DNA of 36,393 nucleotides from an uncultured Clostridia bacterium. Lineage in GTDB: Bacteria > Bacillota > Clostridia > UBA1381. Both the position numbers and the translations under genes were made by a program. Below the pieces are notes generated by a model. It had not been told where the DNA came from and did no database searches. It was given only the letters and a program-made list of their open reading frames with translations. Location: NCBI GenBank assembly GCA_904420525.1, contig CAJFVT010000087.1, positions 1-36,393 of the forward strand, read 5' to 3'. Shown piece after piece: positions 9,218 to 18,314 of this stretch (its first letter is position 1; the number at the start of each line of letters is the position of its first letter).

Positions 9218-11335
9218 TCACTGATTGTTTGAGCAGTCCTCGATCTCAAGCATTGCATCTCTTCTTGACAGAGATATCTTTCCTGTTTTCGGATCAATGT
9301 CCATTACCTTAACTATCATCTTGTCACCCTCATGGCAAACGTCCTCAACACGTTCTACTCGATGATTGTCAAGCTTTGATATATGGCAGAGTCCGTCCTT
9401 TCCGGGAAGTATCTCAACAAATGCTCCGAATGCGGTGATCGTTTTTACAGTACCGTTATATATCCTGCCGACCTCAGGCTCTTCAATTATTGCCTCTATA
9501 GCCTTTTTCGCAGCGTCTCCGCTTGACTGTGTCTCGGCGAAGATATGGATCGTACCATCCTCCTCGATATCGATCTTCGCTCCCGTATCTGCCACGATAC
9601 CCTGGATCACCTTACCTCCCTGTCCGATGACTTCTCTTATCTTTTCAGGATCAATCTTCATAGTTGTCACCTTCGGCGCATACTCCGAAAGCGATCCGCG
9701 GACCTCAGGTATCGCCTTCAAGAGAATGTCATCGATTATATGATAACGCGCATCTCTTGTTTTTCTGAGAGCCTCCTCTATGACCTCATAAGGAAGTCCG
9801 TCATTCTTTATATCGACCTGTATCGATGTGATACCCTTCTTGGTACCGGCCACCTTAAAGTCCATCTCACCATAAAAATCCTCAAGTCCCTGAATATCTA
9901 CCATTGTCGTGAAGCCTTCGTCTGTAGTTATAAGTCCGCATGATATTCCGGCAACCGGAGCCTTTATCGGAACACCTGCCGCCATAAGCGCAAGCGTTGA
10001 ACCGCATACTGATCCCTGTGAGGTAGAGCCGTTCGATGAAAGCACCTCTGACACGCAGCGGATAGCGTACGGGAACTCGTCCTCTGACGGAAGCACAGGC
10101 ACAAGCGACTTTTCAGCAAGCGCGCCGTGACCTATCTCACGTCTTCCGGGACCTCTTGACGGACGTGTTTCACCTACAGAATATGACGGGAAGTTGTACT
10201 GGTGCATATATCTCTTTGACTCCTCAAGGCCCAGTCCGTCAAGACGCTGCGCTTCTGAGAGCGGAGCGAGCGTTGCAACGGTGAGCACCTGAGTCTGACC
10301 TCTCGTGAACATACCTGAGCCGTGAACTCTCGGCAGCAGATCGACCTCAGCTGCAAGCGGTCTTATCTCATCAAGCCCTCTGCCGTCCACACGTCTGCCC
10401 TCATAGAGCCATGCGCGCACGATCTCCTTTTGCATCTTATACATTATCTCTTCAAGCTGCTCAGCTATATCAGGATATTCTTCACTGAGATTCTCTATTA
10501 TCCTGTCTGTTATAACGCCTATTCTTTCATCACGGACATTCTTGTCATCCGTATCAAGAGCATGCTGGATATTTTCATATTCATCGGCCTTTATCCTGTC
10601 ATATATCTCATGATCGATATCATGAGCCTCATACTCCATCTTCTCCCTGCCGATCTCAGCCTTTATCGATTCAATGAAAGCGCACATCTCCTTTATAACT
10701 CCGTGCGCGTACTTAAGTCCCTCGAGCATCACATCCTCCGGCACCTCGTTTGCGCCGGCCTCGATCATAACGATCTTTTCTTTTGTTCCGGCAACAGTTA
10801 CGTGCATCTGTGAGCCTTCACGCTCCGTGACAGTCGGGTTTATCATATAATTCCCATCCGCATCCAAGCCGAGCCATACTCCCGCTATCGGACCGTTCCA
10901 CGGAACATCTGAGATCGAAAGAGCTATGGACGTGCCTATAAGCGCGCAAATACCCGGATCGTTATCCTGATCATCAGAGAGCACCGTGTTTACTACAGAA
11001 ACATCGTTTCTGAGATCAGCCGGAAAAAGCGGTCTTATAGGACGGTCTATCATACGGCTCGTAAGGATCGCAGCCTCTGTCGGCTTGCCCTCGCGCTTTG
11101 TATATCCGCCGGGGATCTTTCCTACCGCATAAAGCTTTTCCTCAAAATCCACTGACAGAGGAAAAAAGTCAACGCCCTCACGCGGAGTTCTTGATGCCGT
11201 TACATTGCTCATTACTACAGTATCGCCGTAACGAACGATACAATGTCCGTTGGTAAGCTGAGCCATCTTTCCGGTCTCAATGACCAGAGGACGTCCGGCG
11301 AATGTGGTTTCAAATTTTCTGTAATTCTCAAACAT
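9218..11335 (-). CDS. pnp: Polyribonucleotide nucleotidyltransferase
   Basis: 705 aa, MFENYRKFETTFAGRPLVIETGKMAQLTNG...; RNase PH, KH (IREVIGQGGKVIQGI) and S1 (GRIYNGTVKTITAFGAFVEILPGKDGLCHISKL) motifs. Confidence 0.98.
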   Translation of the reverse strand: MFENYRKFETTFAGRPLVIETGKMAQLTNGHCIVRYGDTVVMSNVTASRTPREGVDFFPLSVDFEEKLYAVGKIPGGYTKREGKPTEAAILTSRMIDRPIRPLFPADLRNDVSVVNTVLSDDQDNDPGICALIGTSIALSISDVPWNGPIAGVWLGLDADGNYMINPTVTEREGSQMHVTVAGTKEKIVMIEAGANEVPEDVMLEGLKYAHGVIKEMCAFIESIKAEIGREKMEYEAHDIDHEIYDRIKADEYENIQHALDTDDKNVRDERIGVITDRIIENLSEEYPDIAEQLEEIMYKMQKEIVRAWLYEGRRVDGRGLDEIRPLAAEVDLLPRVHGSGMFTRGQTQVLTVATLAPLSEAQRLDGLGLEESKRYMHQYNFPSYSVGETRPSRGPGRREIGHGALAEKSLVPVLPSEDEFPYAIRCVSEVLSSNGSTSQGSVCGSTLALMAAGVPIKAPVAGISCGLITTDEGFTTMVDIQGLEDFYGEMDFKVAGTKKGITSIQVDIKNDGLPYEVIEEALRKTRDARYHIIDDILLKAIPEVRGSLSEYAPKVTTMKIDPEKIREVIGQGGKVIQGIVADTGAKIDIEEDGTIHIFAETQSSGDAAKKAIEAIIEEPEVGRIYNGTVKTITAFGAFVEILPGKDGLCHISKLDNHRVERVEDVCHEGDKMIVKVMDIDPKTGKISLSRRDAMLEIEDCSNNQ

Positions 11336-11397
11336 ATCTTCTTTTTCCTTTCCTTTATATTCCCAGGCTTATGCCCATGTTTGTTTACTATTTTTTA

Positions 11398-11481
11398 GGA
11401 GATATGTTTGCATATTAGCACATAAATACAACTGCCGACGCCATGTCGGCTGCTCTGTTTATCTGCTAATAACATATCTCC
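11398..11481 (-). promoter_or_regulatory. Long imperfect hairpin in the pnp leader / rpsO-pnp intergenic region
   Basis: GGAGATATGTT/AACATATCTCC (11 bp), ATTAGCA/TGCTAAT (7 bp), ATAAA/TTTAT and GCCGAC/GTCGGC stacked in one 84-nt structure. Confidence 0.7.
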
Positions 11482-11483
11482 CG

Positions 11484-11523
11484 AACGAAAATCAGGCAAA
11501 CAGATAAAATATCCGTTTGCCTG
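11484..11523 (-). terminator. Intrinsic terminator after rpsO
   Basis: Minus strand CAGGCAAACGGATA-TTT-TATCTGTTTGCCTG followed by ATTTTCGTT. Confidence 0.7.
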
Positions 11524-11530
11524 TCTATAA

Positions 11531-11797
11531 TTACTTTCTTAAGCCAAGCTTTGCAACCAAAGCTCTGTATCTTTCGATATCACGATTCTTAAGATAAGCC
11601 ATAAGTCTTCTTCTCTGACCAACCATCATAAGAAGACCTCTTCTCGAGTGATGATCCTTCTTGTGAACGCTGAGATGGTCATTATTCAGGTGATTGATCT
11701 TCTCTGTGAGCAATGCTACCTGTACCTCCGGCGAACCTGTATCGCCCTCATGTGTAGCGAACTCGTTGATTATCTCCTGCTTACGCTCCTTTGTCAT
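11531..11797 (-). CDS. rpsO: Ribosomal protein S15
   Basis: [80 protein letters not shown] upstream of the internal Met. Confidence 0.97.
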   Translation of the reverse strand: MTKERKQEIINEFATHEGDTGSPEVQVALLTEKINHLNNDHLSVHKKDHHSRRGLLMMVGQRRRLMAYLKNRDIERYRALVAKLGLRK

Positions 11798-11828
11798 TGT
11801 AAAGTCACCTCCTATAATTATAACTATC

Positions 11829-11876
11829 ACCCTGTGCCGGGAAAGCGTTGGTGAATCGCGTTTCCAAGACGAGGGT
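11829..11876 (-). promoter_or_regulatory. Structured rpsO leader, candidate S15 autoregulatory RNA
   Basis: Minus strand ACCCT...AGGGT enclosing GGAAA-C-GCG-ATTCACCAA-CGC-TTTCC, immediately upstream of the rpsO RBS. Confidence 0.5.
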
Positions 11877-11913
11877 TCATCTGAAAAACATAAAATTGAT
11901 CATTACGGCAATA

Positions 11914-12123
11914 TCACTTCTTTGCCGATCTGTTGAAACGCTTATTAAACTTTTCAACTCTGCCGCCCGTATCAACAAGCTTCTGCTTACCGGTAAAGAA
12001 CGGATGACATGCGGAACAGATCTCGACCGTTATATTCTCAAGCGTGGAGCCGGTTTCTATAACATTGCCGCAAGCGCAGGTTATCGTTGTCTGCTGATAC
12101 TTCGGATGAATTCCCTGTTTCAT
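11914..12123 (-). CDS. rpmE: Ribosomal protein L31
   Basis: [63 protein letters not shown]; start at internal Met after AGGAGG. Confidence 0.97.
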   Translation of the reverse strand: MKQGIHPKYQQTTITCACGNVIETGSTLENITVEICSACHPFFTGKQKLVDTGGRVEKFNKRFNRSAKK

Positions 12124-12185
12124 AGCGTTACCTCCTTTTGAATTTAATGCAGACGGCAAATTTACCCGTCCAAGCACCATTTAGT

Positions 12186-12214
12186 AGTATATCACATATA
12201 TACGTGTTTTTCAA
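12186..12214 (-). promoter_or_regulatory. Sigma-A-type promoter for rpmE
   Basis: Minus strand TTGAAA - 17 nt - TATACT. Confidence 0.7.
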
Positions 12215-12274
12215 GTATTTTTTTGAAAATTTTTAGTTTTAATTTAAATATATTTTTATATGAATTGTCCAATC

Positions 12275-12934
12275 CTACGCCTGGAGAGGCTCCTCCCCGT
12301 CCGCCATCATGCGCCGCTTATGCGATGCCGTAAATGCAGGCTCAAAGCCGGGGCAATACTTTTTCATTGCGTCAACTACGGTCTCCGGCTTCAGATTATA
12401 CGCGCTGCCGCATGAGACGACCATGCGCACCGTCTGTATCCCGTCATTAAAGCCCATATCCTCAAGCTCAAATATGTGCGGGCGTATATCCGACTCCTTA
12501 ACACCGCTCTTCGTCTTCTTGGGAACTATCAGCTCCTTCTCATCCAGAAGCGACTCCGCGTCAGCCGGCGCTGGACATTCTATCTCGGTGATATATTCCG
12601 CCGAATTTATCCTTGTAAGGTCTATCTCCTTGCCCTTGAGCTTATACGCCCTGTAAACTTTAAAGCCCGGAGGCATACACCGGTTCAGCTCTGCCGTTAT
12701 CTCCCCGCATGACATGTCGGTTACAAATCCGACCTTCATATACTCACACTCGGACGTGACGCCTACCGGCAGAGGCTGTGCGACTGTCATGACCGGATGC
12801 GGATTAAAGCCCTGAGAGAAGACGAAGTTCAGCCCGGAACGCCTCACAGCTCTGTGAAAGCATCTCACAAAATCGAGATGGGATATATATTTTACCCTGT
12901 CATCGCGCCCGTATCTTAGGATATAATTGCTCAT
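12275..12934 (-). CDS. TIGR03936/DUF2344 family protein (radical-SAM-linked)
   Basis: MSNYILRYGRDDRVKYISHLDFVRCFHRAVRRSGLNFVFSQGFNPHPVMTVAQPLPVGVTSE...; start overlaps the upstream radical SAM stop (ATGA). Confidence 0.88.
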   Translation of the reverse strand: MSNYILRYGRDDRVKYISHLDFVRCFHRAVRRSGLNFVFSQGFNPHPVMTVAQPLPVGVTSECEYMKVGFVTDMSCGEITAELNRCMPPGFKVYRAYKLKGKEIDLTRINSAEYITEIECPAPADAESLLDEKELIVPKKTKSGVKESDIRPHIFELEDMGFNDGIQTVRMVVSCGSAYNLKPETVVDAMKKYCPGFEPAFTASHKRRMMADGEEPLQA

Positions 12935-14790
12935 ACGCGCGTACCTCTTTTCTCTGTGCATACCCCTGTTTTGAATCTCGCGGCACCGCAGTTTGAACAT
13001 TCCATCCTGCAGTGCGGTGTAGTTGCCGCCGCTTTCGCCTTTTCGTTTTCACGGATCAAAAACTCCTTTGTTATGCCCGCGTCTATATGATCCCACGGCA
13101 GCACCTCATCATAGGAGCGCTCTCGCGCCGTATAGAAATCGGGATCTATGCCGGTTTCCCTGAATGCCTGCATCCACAGCTCAAAATTGAAGAAGTCGTT
13201 CCAGCCGTCGAATTTGCAGCCAAGCTCAACAGCTTTTATTATCGTTTTGCACAGACGTCTGTCTCCTCTTGCGAACACCCCTTCAAGGTAGCTTGTTTTA
13301 TTATCATGATAAGTATAGCGTATCCTTTTTGACGGTATGTTATCCCTCAGAAGCCGCTGCTTTCTGACCAATTCCTCCCTTGAATCCATCGGGAACCACT
13401 GAAAAGCCGTAAACGGCTTTGGAACAAATGAGGATGTGCTCACGGTTATACTGATATTTTTCGCGCGCTCCTCCTTGGGTATGTCAAAATACACCGCCAG
13501 AACACGTCCCGCAAGCTCCGCTATGCCTTTTATATCCTCGTCCGCCTCCGTCGGAAGACCTATCATAAAATACAACTTGACATTCGTCCAGCCCCCGGCG
13601 AACAACAATGCTGTAGACTTTAAAATATCCTCCTCTGTGATATTCTTGTTTATCACATCGCGCAGCCGCTGTGTTCCAGCCTCCGGCGCGAACGTGATAC
13701 CTGTTTTCCTCACCTTCTGTACCTTTTCCATAAGCTCCAGTGAAAAATTATCTATCCTGAGCGATGGCAGCGAAAGGCCGATCTTCTTTTCCTCCGTCAC
13801 CTTTAAAAGCCCGTCCGTAAGCTCAGGCAGTCCTGAAAAATCGCTCGTGGAAAGAGATGAAAGAGATATCTCATCATAACCGCTGCAGCCCAGAAGCTCA
13901 TTTGCCAGCCCCAAAAGCGTTTCCGGCTTCCGTTCACGCAGAGGACGGTATATATATCCGGCCTGACAGAACCGGCAGCCGCGCATACAGCCGCGCATGA
14001 CCTCAAGCATGACCCTGTCATGAACGACCTCGCCGAACGGTACTATTATCTTGTCAGGCGCATACGCAGCGTCAAAATCCTTCATTATCCGCTTTTGTAT
14101 AACTGCCGGAGCATTCGGCTCATTAGGCGTTACGCTTTTTACAGTCCCGTCCTCATTATAATCCACATCATAAAATGACGGTACGTATATACCGCCTATC
14201 TTAACGAGCCGTGACAAAAGCTCTTTCTTCGAGCGTTTGCCCTCCTTCTTCCACTGCTTTATCACTTCTATGGTCTCGTTTATCTGCTCCTCGCCCTCGC
14301 CCAGCATAAAAAAATCGAAAATATCGGCTATTGGCTCCGCATTGTATGCGCACGGACCTCCGCCGTATACGAGCGGATGCTCTTCTCCCCGCTCTGCAGC
14401 AAGCAGCGGGACATCTGCCAGCTTCAGCATATTCACTATGTTTGAATATGAAAGCTCATACTGCAGGGTAAATCCGAGCACGTCAAAATGAGTGACCTCA
14501 TCGCCGGACTCAAGAGCGAACAGCTTCATGCCGTGCTCCTTCATCTTCTGCTCCATATCTCCCCACGGCGCAAACACCCTCTCACACCATGTGTCCTCAC
14601 GGTCGTTTAAAAGGTGATATATTATCTTCATGCCCAGATGCGACATTGCGATCTCATAAACGTCCGGAAAGCAAAAGCCAAAGCGTATATCGACTCTCGA
14701 CGCGTCCTTTATCACCGCGTTCAGCTCTCCGCCCGTATAGCGCGTAGGCTTCATTACCCCCGAAAGTATTTTATCCTTTAATGTAATCAT
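12931..14790 (-). CDS. Radical SAM protein, TIGR03960-like (B12-binding-like N-terminus)
   Basis: MRGCMRGCRFCQAGYIYRPLRER (CxxxCxxC); FAPEAGTQRLRDVINKNI; 619 aa. Confidence 0.9.
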   Translation of the reverse strand: MITLKDKILSGVMKPTRYTGGELNAVIKDASRVDIRFGFCFPDVYEIAMSHLGMKIIYHLLNDREDTWCERVFAPWGDMEQKMKEHGMKLFALESGDEVTHFDVLGFTLQYELSYSNIVNMLKLADVPLLAAERGEEHPLVYGGGPCAYNAEPIADIFDFFMLGEGEEQINETIEVIKQWKKEGKRSKKELLSRLVKIGGIYVPSFYDVDYNEDGTVKSVTPNEPNAPAVIQKRIMKDFDAAYAPDKIIVPFGEVVHDRVMLEVMRGCMRGCRFCQAGYIYRPLRERKPETLLGLANELLGCSGYDEISLSSLSTSDFSGLPELTDGLLKVTEEKKIGLSLPSLRIDNFSLELMEKVQKVRKTGITFAPEAGTQRLRDVINKNITEEDILKSTALLFAGGWTNVKLYFMIGLPTEADEDIKGIAELAGRVLAVYFDIPKEERAKNISITVSTSSFVPKPFTAFQWFPMDSREELVRKQRLLRDNIPSKRIRYTYHDNKTSYLEGVFARGDRRLCKTIIKAVELGCKFDGWNDFFNFELWMQAFRETGIDPDFYTARERSYDEVLPWDHIDAGITKEFLIRENEKAKAAATTPHCRMECSNCGAARFKTGVCTEKRGTRV

Positions 14791-14823
14791 GTCAGATCCC
14801 TTATCTATCGTAATTTATTATGA

Positions 14824-15210
14824 TCATTCTTCCCCGGTCTGCTTTTTTCTGAAAATACCGCTGATCTTATCGACCATCTCCGGAGCATAGTCTACGAGCT
14901 TTTCAACAACGCTCGAATTTTCAGCGGCTGCTGTAAAGCGCACATTGCCGTTGTTCGTTATAACAAGAAAGCCCTCCGGTCTTATCGACGCGCCCGCGCC
15001 GACTCCGCCGCCAAACAAATTATTGCCGTCCTTGTCCGTCTCCTTGAACTCGCTTCCGCCTCCGCCTACGCCGAATGAAACCTTTGCTATCGGTATTATC
15101 ATAGTGCCGTCCGGAGCAGTGACTGTTTCACCTATTATGCTCTCAGCCGTAAACATCCCGTCCATCGAATCAATGGCCGATTCTATAAGTTCCTTGATTT
15201 GATTTGCCAT
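14824..15210 (-). CDS. ytfJ: GerW/YtfJ family sporulation-associated protein
   Basis: MANQIKELIESAIDSMDGMFTAESIIGETVTAPDGTMIIPIAKVSFGVGGGGSEF... typical YtfJ. Confidence 0.88.
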   Translation of the reverse strand: MANQIKELIESAIDSMDGMFTAESIIGETVTAPDGTMIIPIAKVSFGVGGGGSEFKETDKDGNNLFGGGVGAGASIRPEGFLVITNNGNVRFTAAAENSSVVEKLVDYAPEMVDKISGIFRKKQTGEE

Positions 15211-15262
15211 AAATAGATCTCCTTTCACACCGCAGTCTGCTGCGCGTCTTTATCCCTGTTCT

Positions 15263-15334
15263 TTAGGGCATATATGAAAACCCGCCTTGTTCGGATATTT
15301 AAACCAATGATCGAAGTTTTCAGATACGCCTTAA
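15263..15334. repeat. MITE-like palindromic repeat, family C copy 1
   Basis: TTAGGGCATATATGAAAACCC ... AGTTTTCAGATACGCCTTAA; similar termini to 31078-31149. Confidence 0.7.
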
Positions 15335-15925
15335 TTTTCTGTAGAGCGGAAGCCCTTTTCTTATCGCTATTATACCCAAAACTGCAAGATGATATATATT
15401 TGTGCTTATTATAGTTTCAAATTCAATAAAAATATTCGGATCGTTAAAATCCGGCTTAAGGTCAACTCTATGCTCCTTGAGCCGCATATGCCTGTCCATC
15501 ACCCCGACGACATTATACACAAACGCCGCCTCCGCGCCGTAAAGCATCGCCGTTTCCATTGCATCATCGGTTCCGATAACTGTCCGCAGCGAAAGCAGGC
15601 GTATCTTTATCAAATGCCGGAACATATAGCCAAGCGCCGCATAAATCAGCTCCTTTATATCCGTTAGATTTTCCCTGACAAACGCGATAAGCTCCTCCGA
15701 GGATGGTCCATTTTCCTTTTCGGGCTCAGGCTCCCCGCCGCCGCTTTCCTCGCCCTTTCTCCTGTCTTTCTTCGTACGCCTCAGCCTTATACCCAGGATC
15801 TTTAGATATAGCTCCTTTGATATATCACTATTATTATAAGACACATACACCGATGCACTCACAGGAATAAGAAATACCAGTAAAACCAGCGCGGCGATCA
15901 CCGCCAGAATTATTACCGCCGTCAT
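15320..15925 (-). CDS. DUF2953-like membrane-anchored protein
   Basis: N-terminal hydrophobic segment MTAVIILAVIAALVLLVFLIPVSASVYVSY; position between ytfJ and scpB resembles the common spore-former arrangement. Confidence 0.7.
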   Translation of the reverse strand: MTAVIILAVIAALVLLVFLIPVSASVYVSYNNSDISKELYLKILGIRLRRTKKDRRKGEESGGGEPEPEKENGPSSEELIAFVRENLTDIKELIYAALGYMFRHLIKIRLLSLRTVIGTDDAMETAMLYGAEAAFVYNVVGVMDRHMRLKEHRVDLKPDFNDPNIFIEFETIISTNIYHLAVLGIIAIRKGLPLYRKLRRI

Positions 15926-15946
15926 TTAAAATCCTCCCATGCCGGA

Positions 15947-16546
15947 TCATTCCTCCGCGTTTTCCTTACCCTCCGCATGCGCGTCTCCGCCGGACTCAGC
16001 AGGCTTTGCTTCCGCCTCCGCGTCCTCCGGCATTATATTTCTGAGATTTATCTCCGGCAGATCGCCGGGACTGCTCAGTCCGAAGCAGCGCAGGAACGTA
16101 TCTGTAGTCTTGTACAGAACAGGTCTTCCGGGCGCATCCAGTCTTCCGGCTTCATCTATCAGTCCCCGCTCATAGAGCCTGTTTATGCATCCGTCAGAAT
16201 TGACGCCGCGTATCTTCTCCACCATGCCGCGTGTTACAGGCTGCTTGTACGCTATTATAGCAAGCGCCTCCATAGCTGCGTTTGAAAGCGGCTGGTTTCT
16301 CTGCTCGCCCAGGATCTCGCGTATATACGTGTAGTATTCCGGTCTTGAACAGATCTGGTATCCGTCCGAAATATCTATTATATCAAAGCCGCGGTGGTCT
16401 CTGGCGTATTCAGCTTTCAGCTCCTCCGCTGCCTCCTCTATCTCTGACACCTTCACGTCCAGCACTACCGCCAGTTTTGCGGCCTTGACCGGCTCTCCCG
16501 CGGCAAACAATATACCCTCTATGGCATATTTTATGTTATTCATCAA
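15947..16546 (-). CDS. scpB: Segregation and condensation protein B
   Basis: MNNIKYAIEGILFAAGEPVKAAKLAVVLDV...QPLSNAAMEALAIIAYKQPVTRGMVEKIRGVNSD. Confidence 0.95.
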   Translation of the reverse strand: MMNNIKYAIEGILFAAGEPVKAAKLAVVLDVKVSEIEEAAEELKAEYARDHRGFDIIDISDGYQICSRPEYYTYIREILGEQRNQPLSNAAMEALAIIAYKQPVTRGMVEKIRGVNSDGCINRLYERGLIDEAGRLDAPGRPVLYKTTDTFLRCFGLSSPGDLPEINLRNIMPEDAEAEAKPAESGGDAHAEGKENAEE

Positions 16547-16588
16547 AATTTATCCCTTCTGTGATAATATTCTGTCAAAAAATATAGC

Positions 16589-17329
16589 TTAATCAGCCTC
16601 CGGTACGCGCTTTGCGGCTGATATTATAAAATCGTGCCTGTCCTCATCATAATCGGCACGGATCCTGCTCAGCTTTATCATTTCCAATACCGCTAAGAAC
16701 GTCGCTATCATCTCCGGCCGTGAATCCTCCTCTCGGAACAATGAGCTGAAGCCGACACGTCTGCTGCGGTGCAGTATTTTGCACACCTTTTCGACCATAT
16801 CGTCCACCGATACCTTTTCACGTCCCACTATCCCGGAAAAGGCGCGCTTCTCGGGCTTGGCCTTTCGTATACGCCTCTGATATATACTGTTAAAGGCGTC
16901 CGCAAGCTCGCTCAGCTCGTGATGACGGCTGTATTCCGGTACCGGGAATTTTATCTTTTCCTCGTGCCTGAACACCATATACCGTGATGAAAATTCACTT
17001 TTCCGCATCTCCTGCGACGCTTCCTTGAACTGCTTGTACTCATAGAGCCTGCGCGCAAGCTCCTCGCGCGGATCCTCCTCGTCCTCCTCCTTCTCCTCTT
17101 TCGGAAGGAGCATTTTTGACTTTATATACAGAAGCTGTGCCGCCATGACTATAAACTCACTCGTATTCTCAAGCTCCGAGCTCTCTATCCCGTCTATCAT
17201 CTCAAGATACTGATCTGTTATCTCCACTATCGGGATATCCCATATGCTCACCTTATTTTTTTTTATAAGAGTAAGCAGCAGATCAAGCGGACCTTCAAAG
17301 CTGTCCAGCTTATATAATATCTCGTCCAT
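16589..17329 (-). CDS. scpA: Segregation and condensation protein A
   Basis: MDEILYKLDSFEGPLDLLLTLIKKNKVSIWDIPIVEITDQYLEMI; start overlaps upstream stop (TGATG). Confidence 0.95.
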   Translation of the reverse strand: MDEILYKLDSFEGPLDLLLTLIKKNKVSIWDIPIVEITDQYLEMIDGIESSELENTSEFIVMAAQLLYIKSKMLLPKEEKEEDEEDPREELARRLYEYKQFKEASQEMRKSEFSSRYMVFRHEEKIKFPVPEYSRHHELSELADAFNSIYQRRIRKAKPEKRAFSGIVGREKVSVDDMVEKVCKILHRSRRVGFSSLFREEDSRPEMIATFLAVLEMIKLSRIRADYDEDRHDFIISAAKRVPEAD

Positions 17330-17979
17330 CACACCACCAGCTGAAGTATCAAATTGCATATATGGATAATACCATTGAGAACCACTGATACGCCTGTCCC
17401 TATTATCCTTGAGAACACATTAAACAGTGAAAGCACAATGATAAGTATCATGCTGTAGCGCTCAAACTGCTGCAGCTTGAAATACGCGTTTGTCGACAGG
17501 AACAAGCCCAGCACACGCGATCCGTCGAGCGGAGGGATAGGGATCAGATTAAATACCATAAAGCTCAGATTTACCTGCGCAAACAGCAGTATAAAATTTA
17601 GTATAGCACCCATTGATCCGCCGAACAGCCCGGTCTTGTAATTGACGATCACTATTATCGTATACATGAGCATTGCGGCGAATGCCAGCACAAGATTTGA
17701 GATCGGTCCGGCAAGCGCCGTTACCGCCATACCCCATTTGGGGTTCTTATAATAACGCGGATTTATCTGAACAGGCTTTGCCCAGCCAAATCCGGTCAGT
17801 ATCATCAGTATAGTACCGACAGGATCCAGATGCGCGAGAGGATTGAGCGTCATCCTGCCCGTTAGCCGCGGCGTAGGATCGCCGAGCTTTGTCGAAACCA
17901 AGCCATGAGAAAACTCATGAAATGTAAGCGCTATAAGAACTATAGGCACCATTATCAGTCTTTCAATTAAATACGACAT
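17329..17979 (-). CDS. Site-2 protease family (M50) membrane metalloprotease
   Basis: LTFHEFSHGLVSTKLGDPTPRLTGRMTLNPLAHLDPVG (HExxH) and NLIPIPPLDGSRVL motifs. Confidence 0.92.
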   Translation of the reverse strand: MSYLIERLIMVPIVLIALTFHEFSHGLVSTKLGDPTPRLTGRMTLNPLAHLDPVGTILMILTGFGWAKPVQINPRYYKNPKWGMAVTALAGPISNLVLAFAAMLMYTIIVIVNYKTGLFGGSMGAILNFILLFAQVNLSFMVFNLIPIPPLDGSRVLGLFLSTNAYFKLQQFERYSMILIIVLSLFNVFSRIIGTGVSVVLNGIIHICNLILQLVV

Positions 17980-18007
17980 TACATTCCTCCGTACAGCTAT
18001 TTATATT

Positions 18008-18041
18008 AGGTGATTGCGAAACAGTCGTTTGCCAATTACCT
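18008..18041. repeat. Dispersed palindromic repeat, family A copy 2 (degenerate)
   Basis: AGGTGATTGCGAAACAGTCGTTTGCCAATTACCT; shares ATTAGGTGATTGCGAAA with copy 1. Confidence 0.7.
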
Positions 18042-18171
18042 ATCTATTTATATCTTTTTCGAATATATTATTTATATTATACCTTGTTAAGGGAAATTTG
18101 TAAAGTATTTTTTCGTTTTTTCTTAGATTTTTCCCTATACGATAACATGATGCTGTGTTAAGAACTTCACA

Positions 18172-18307
18172 GGGCTACTCGATTTTAGATGCAGAACGAA
18201 CGAAACGCACACGACGGCGTATGTGTATACTCCGAGTTGTGCGTTTCGTTCGTAGCTAAATGGCTTTATAAAGCTATTTAGCGATCTGCGCTAAAAGCGA
18301 CAGCCCC
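18172..18307. repeat. Composite palindromic repeat, family B copy 1, with nested inverted repeat
   Basis: Right part GCTAAATGGCTTTATAAAGCTATTTAGCGATCTGCGCTAAAAGCGACAGCCCC closely matches 35389-35465; contains ACGAACGAAACGCACA (18196-18211) / TGTGCGTTTCGTTCGT (18238-18253) perfect 16-bp inverted repeat. Confidence 0.8.
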
Positions 18308-18314
18308 ATGGGAT

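Noticed and set aside
9058-9297. 79-aa minus-strand ORF between pnp and glnA
   Set aside because: Overlaps the pnp 3' end, the pnp terminator and the glnA promoter; no protein-like features.
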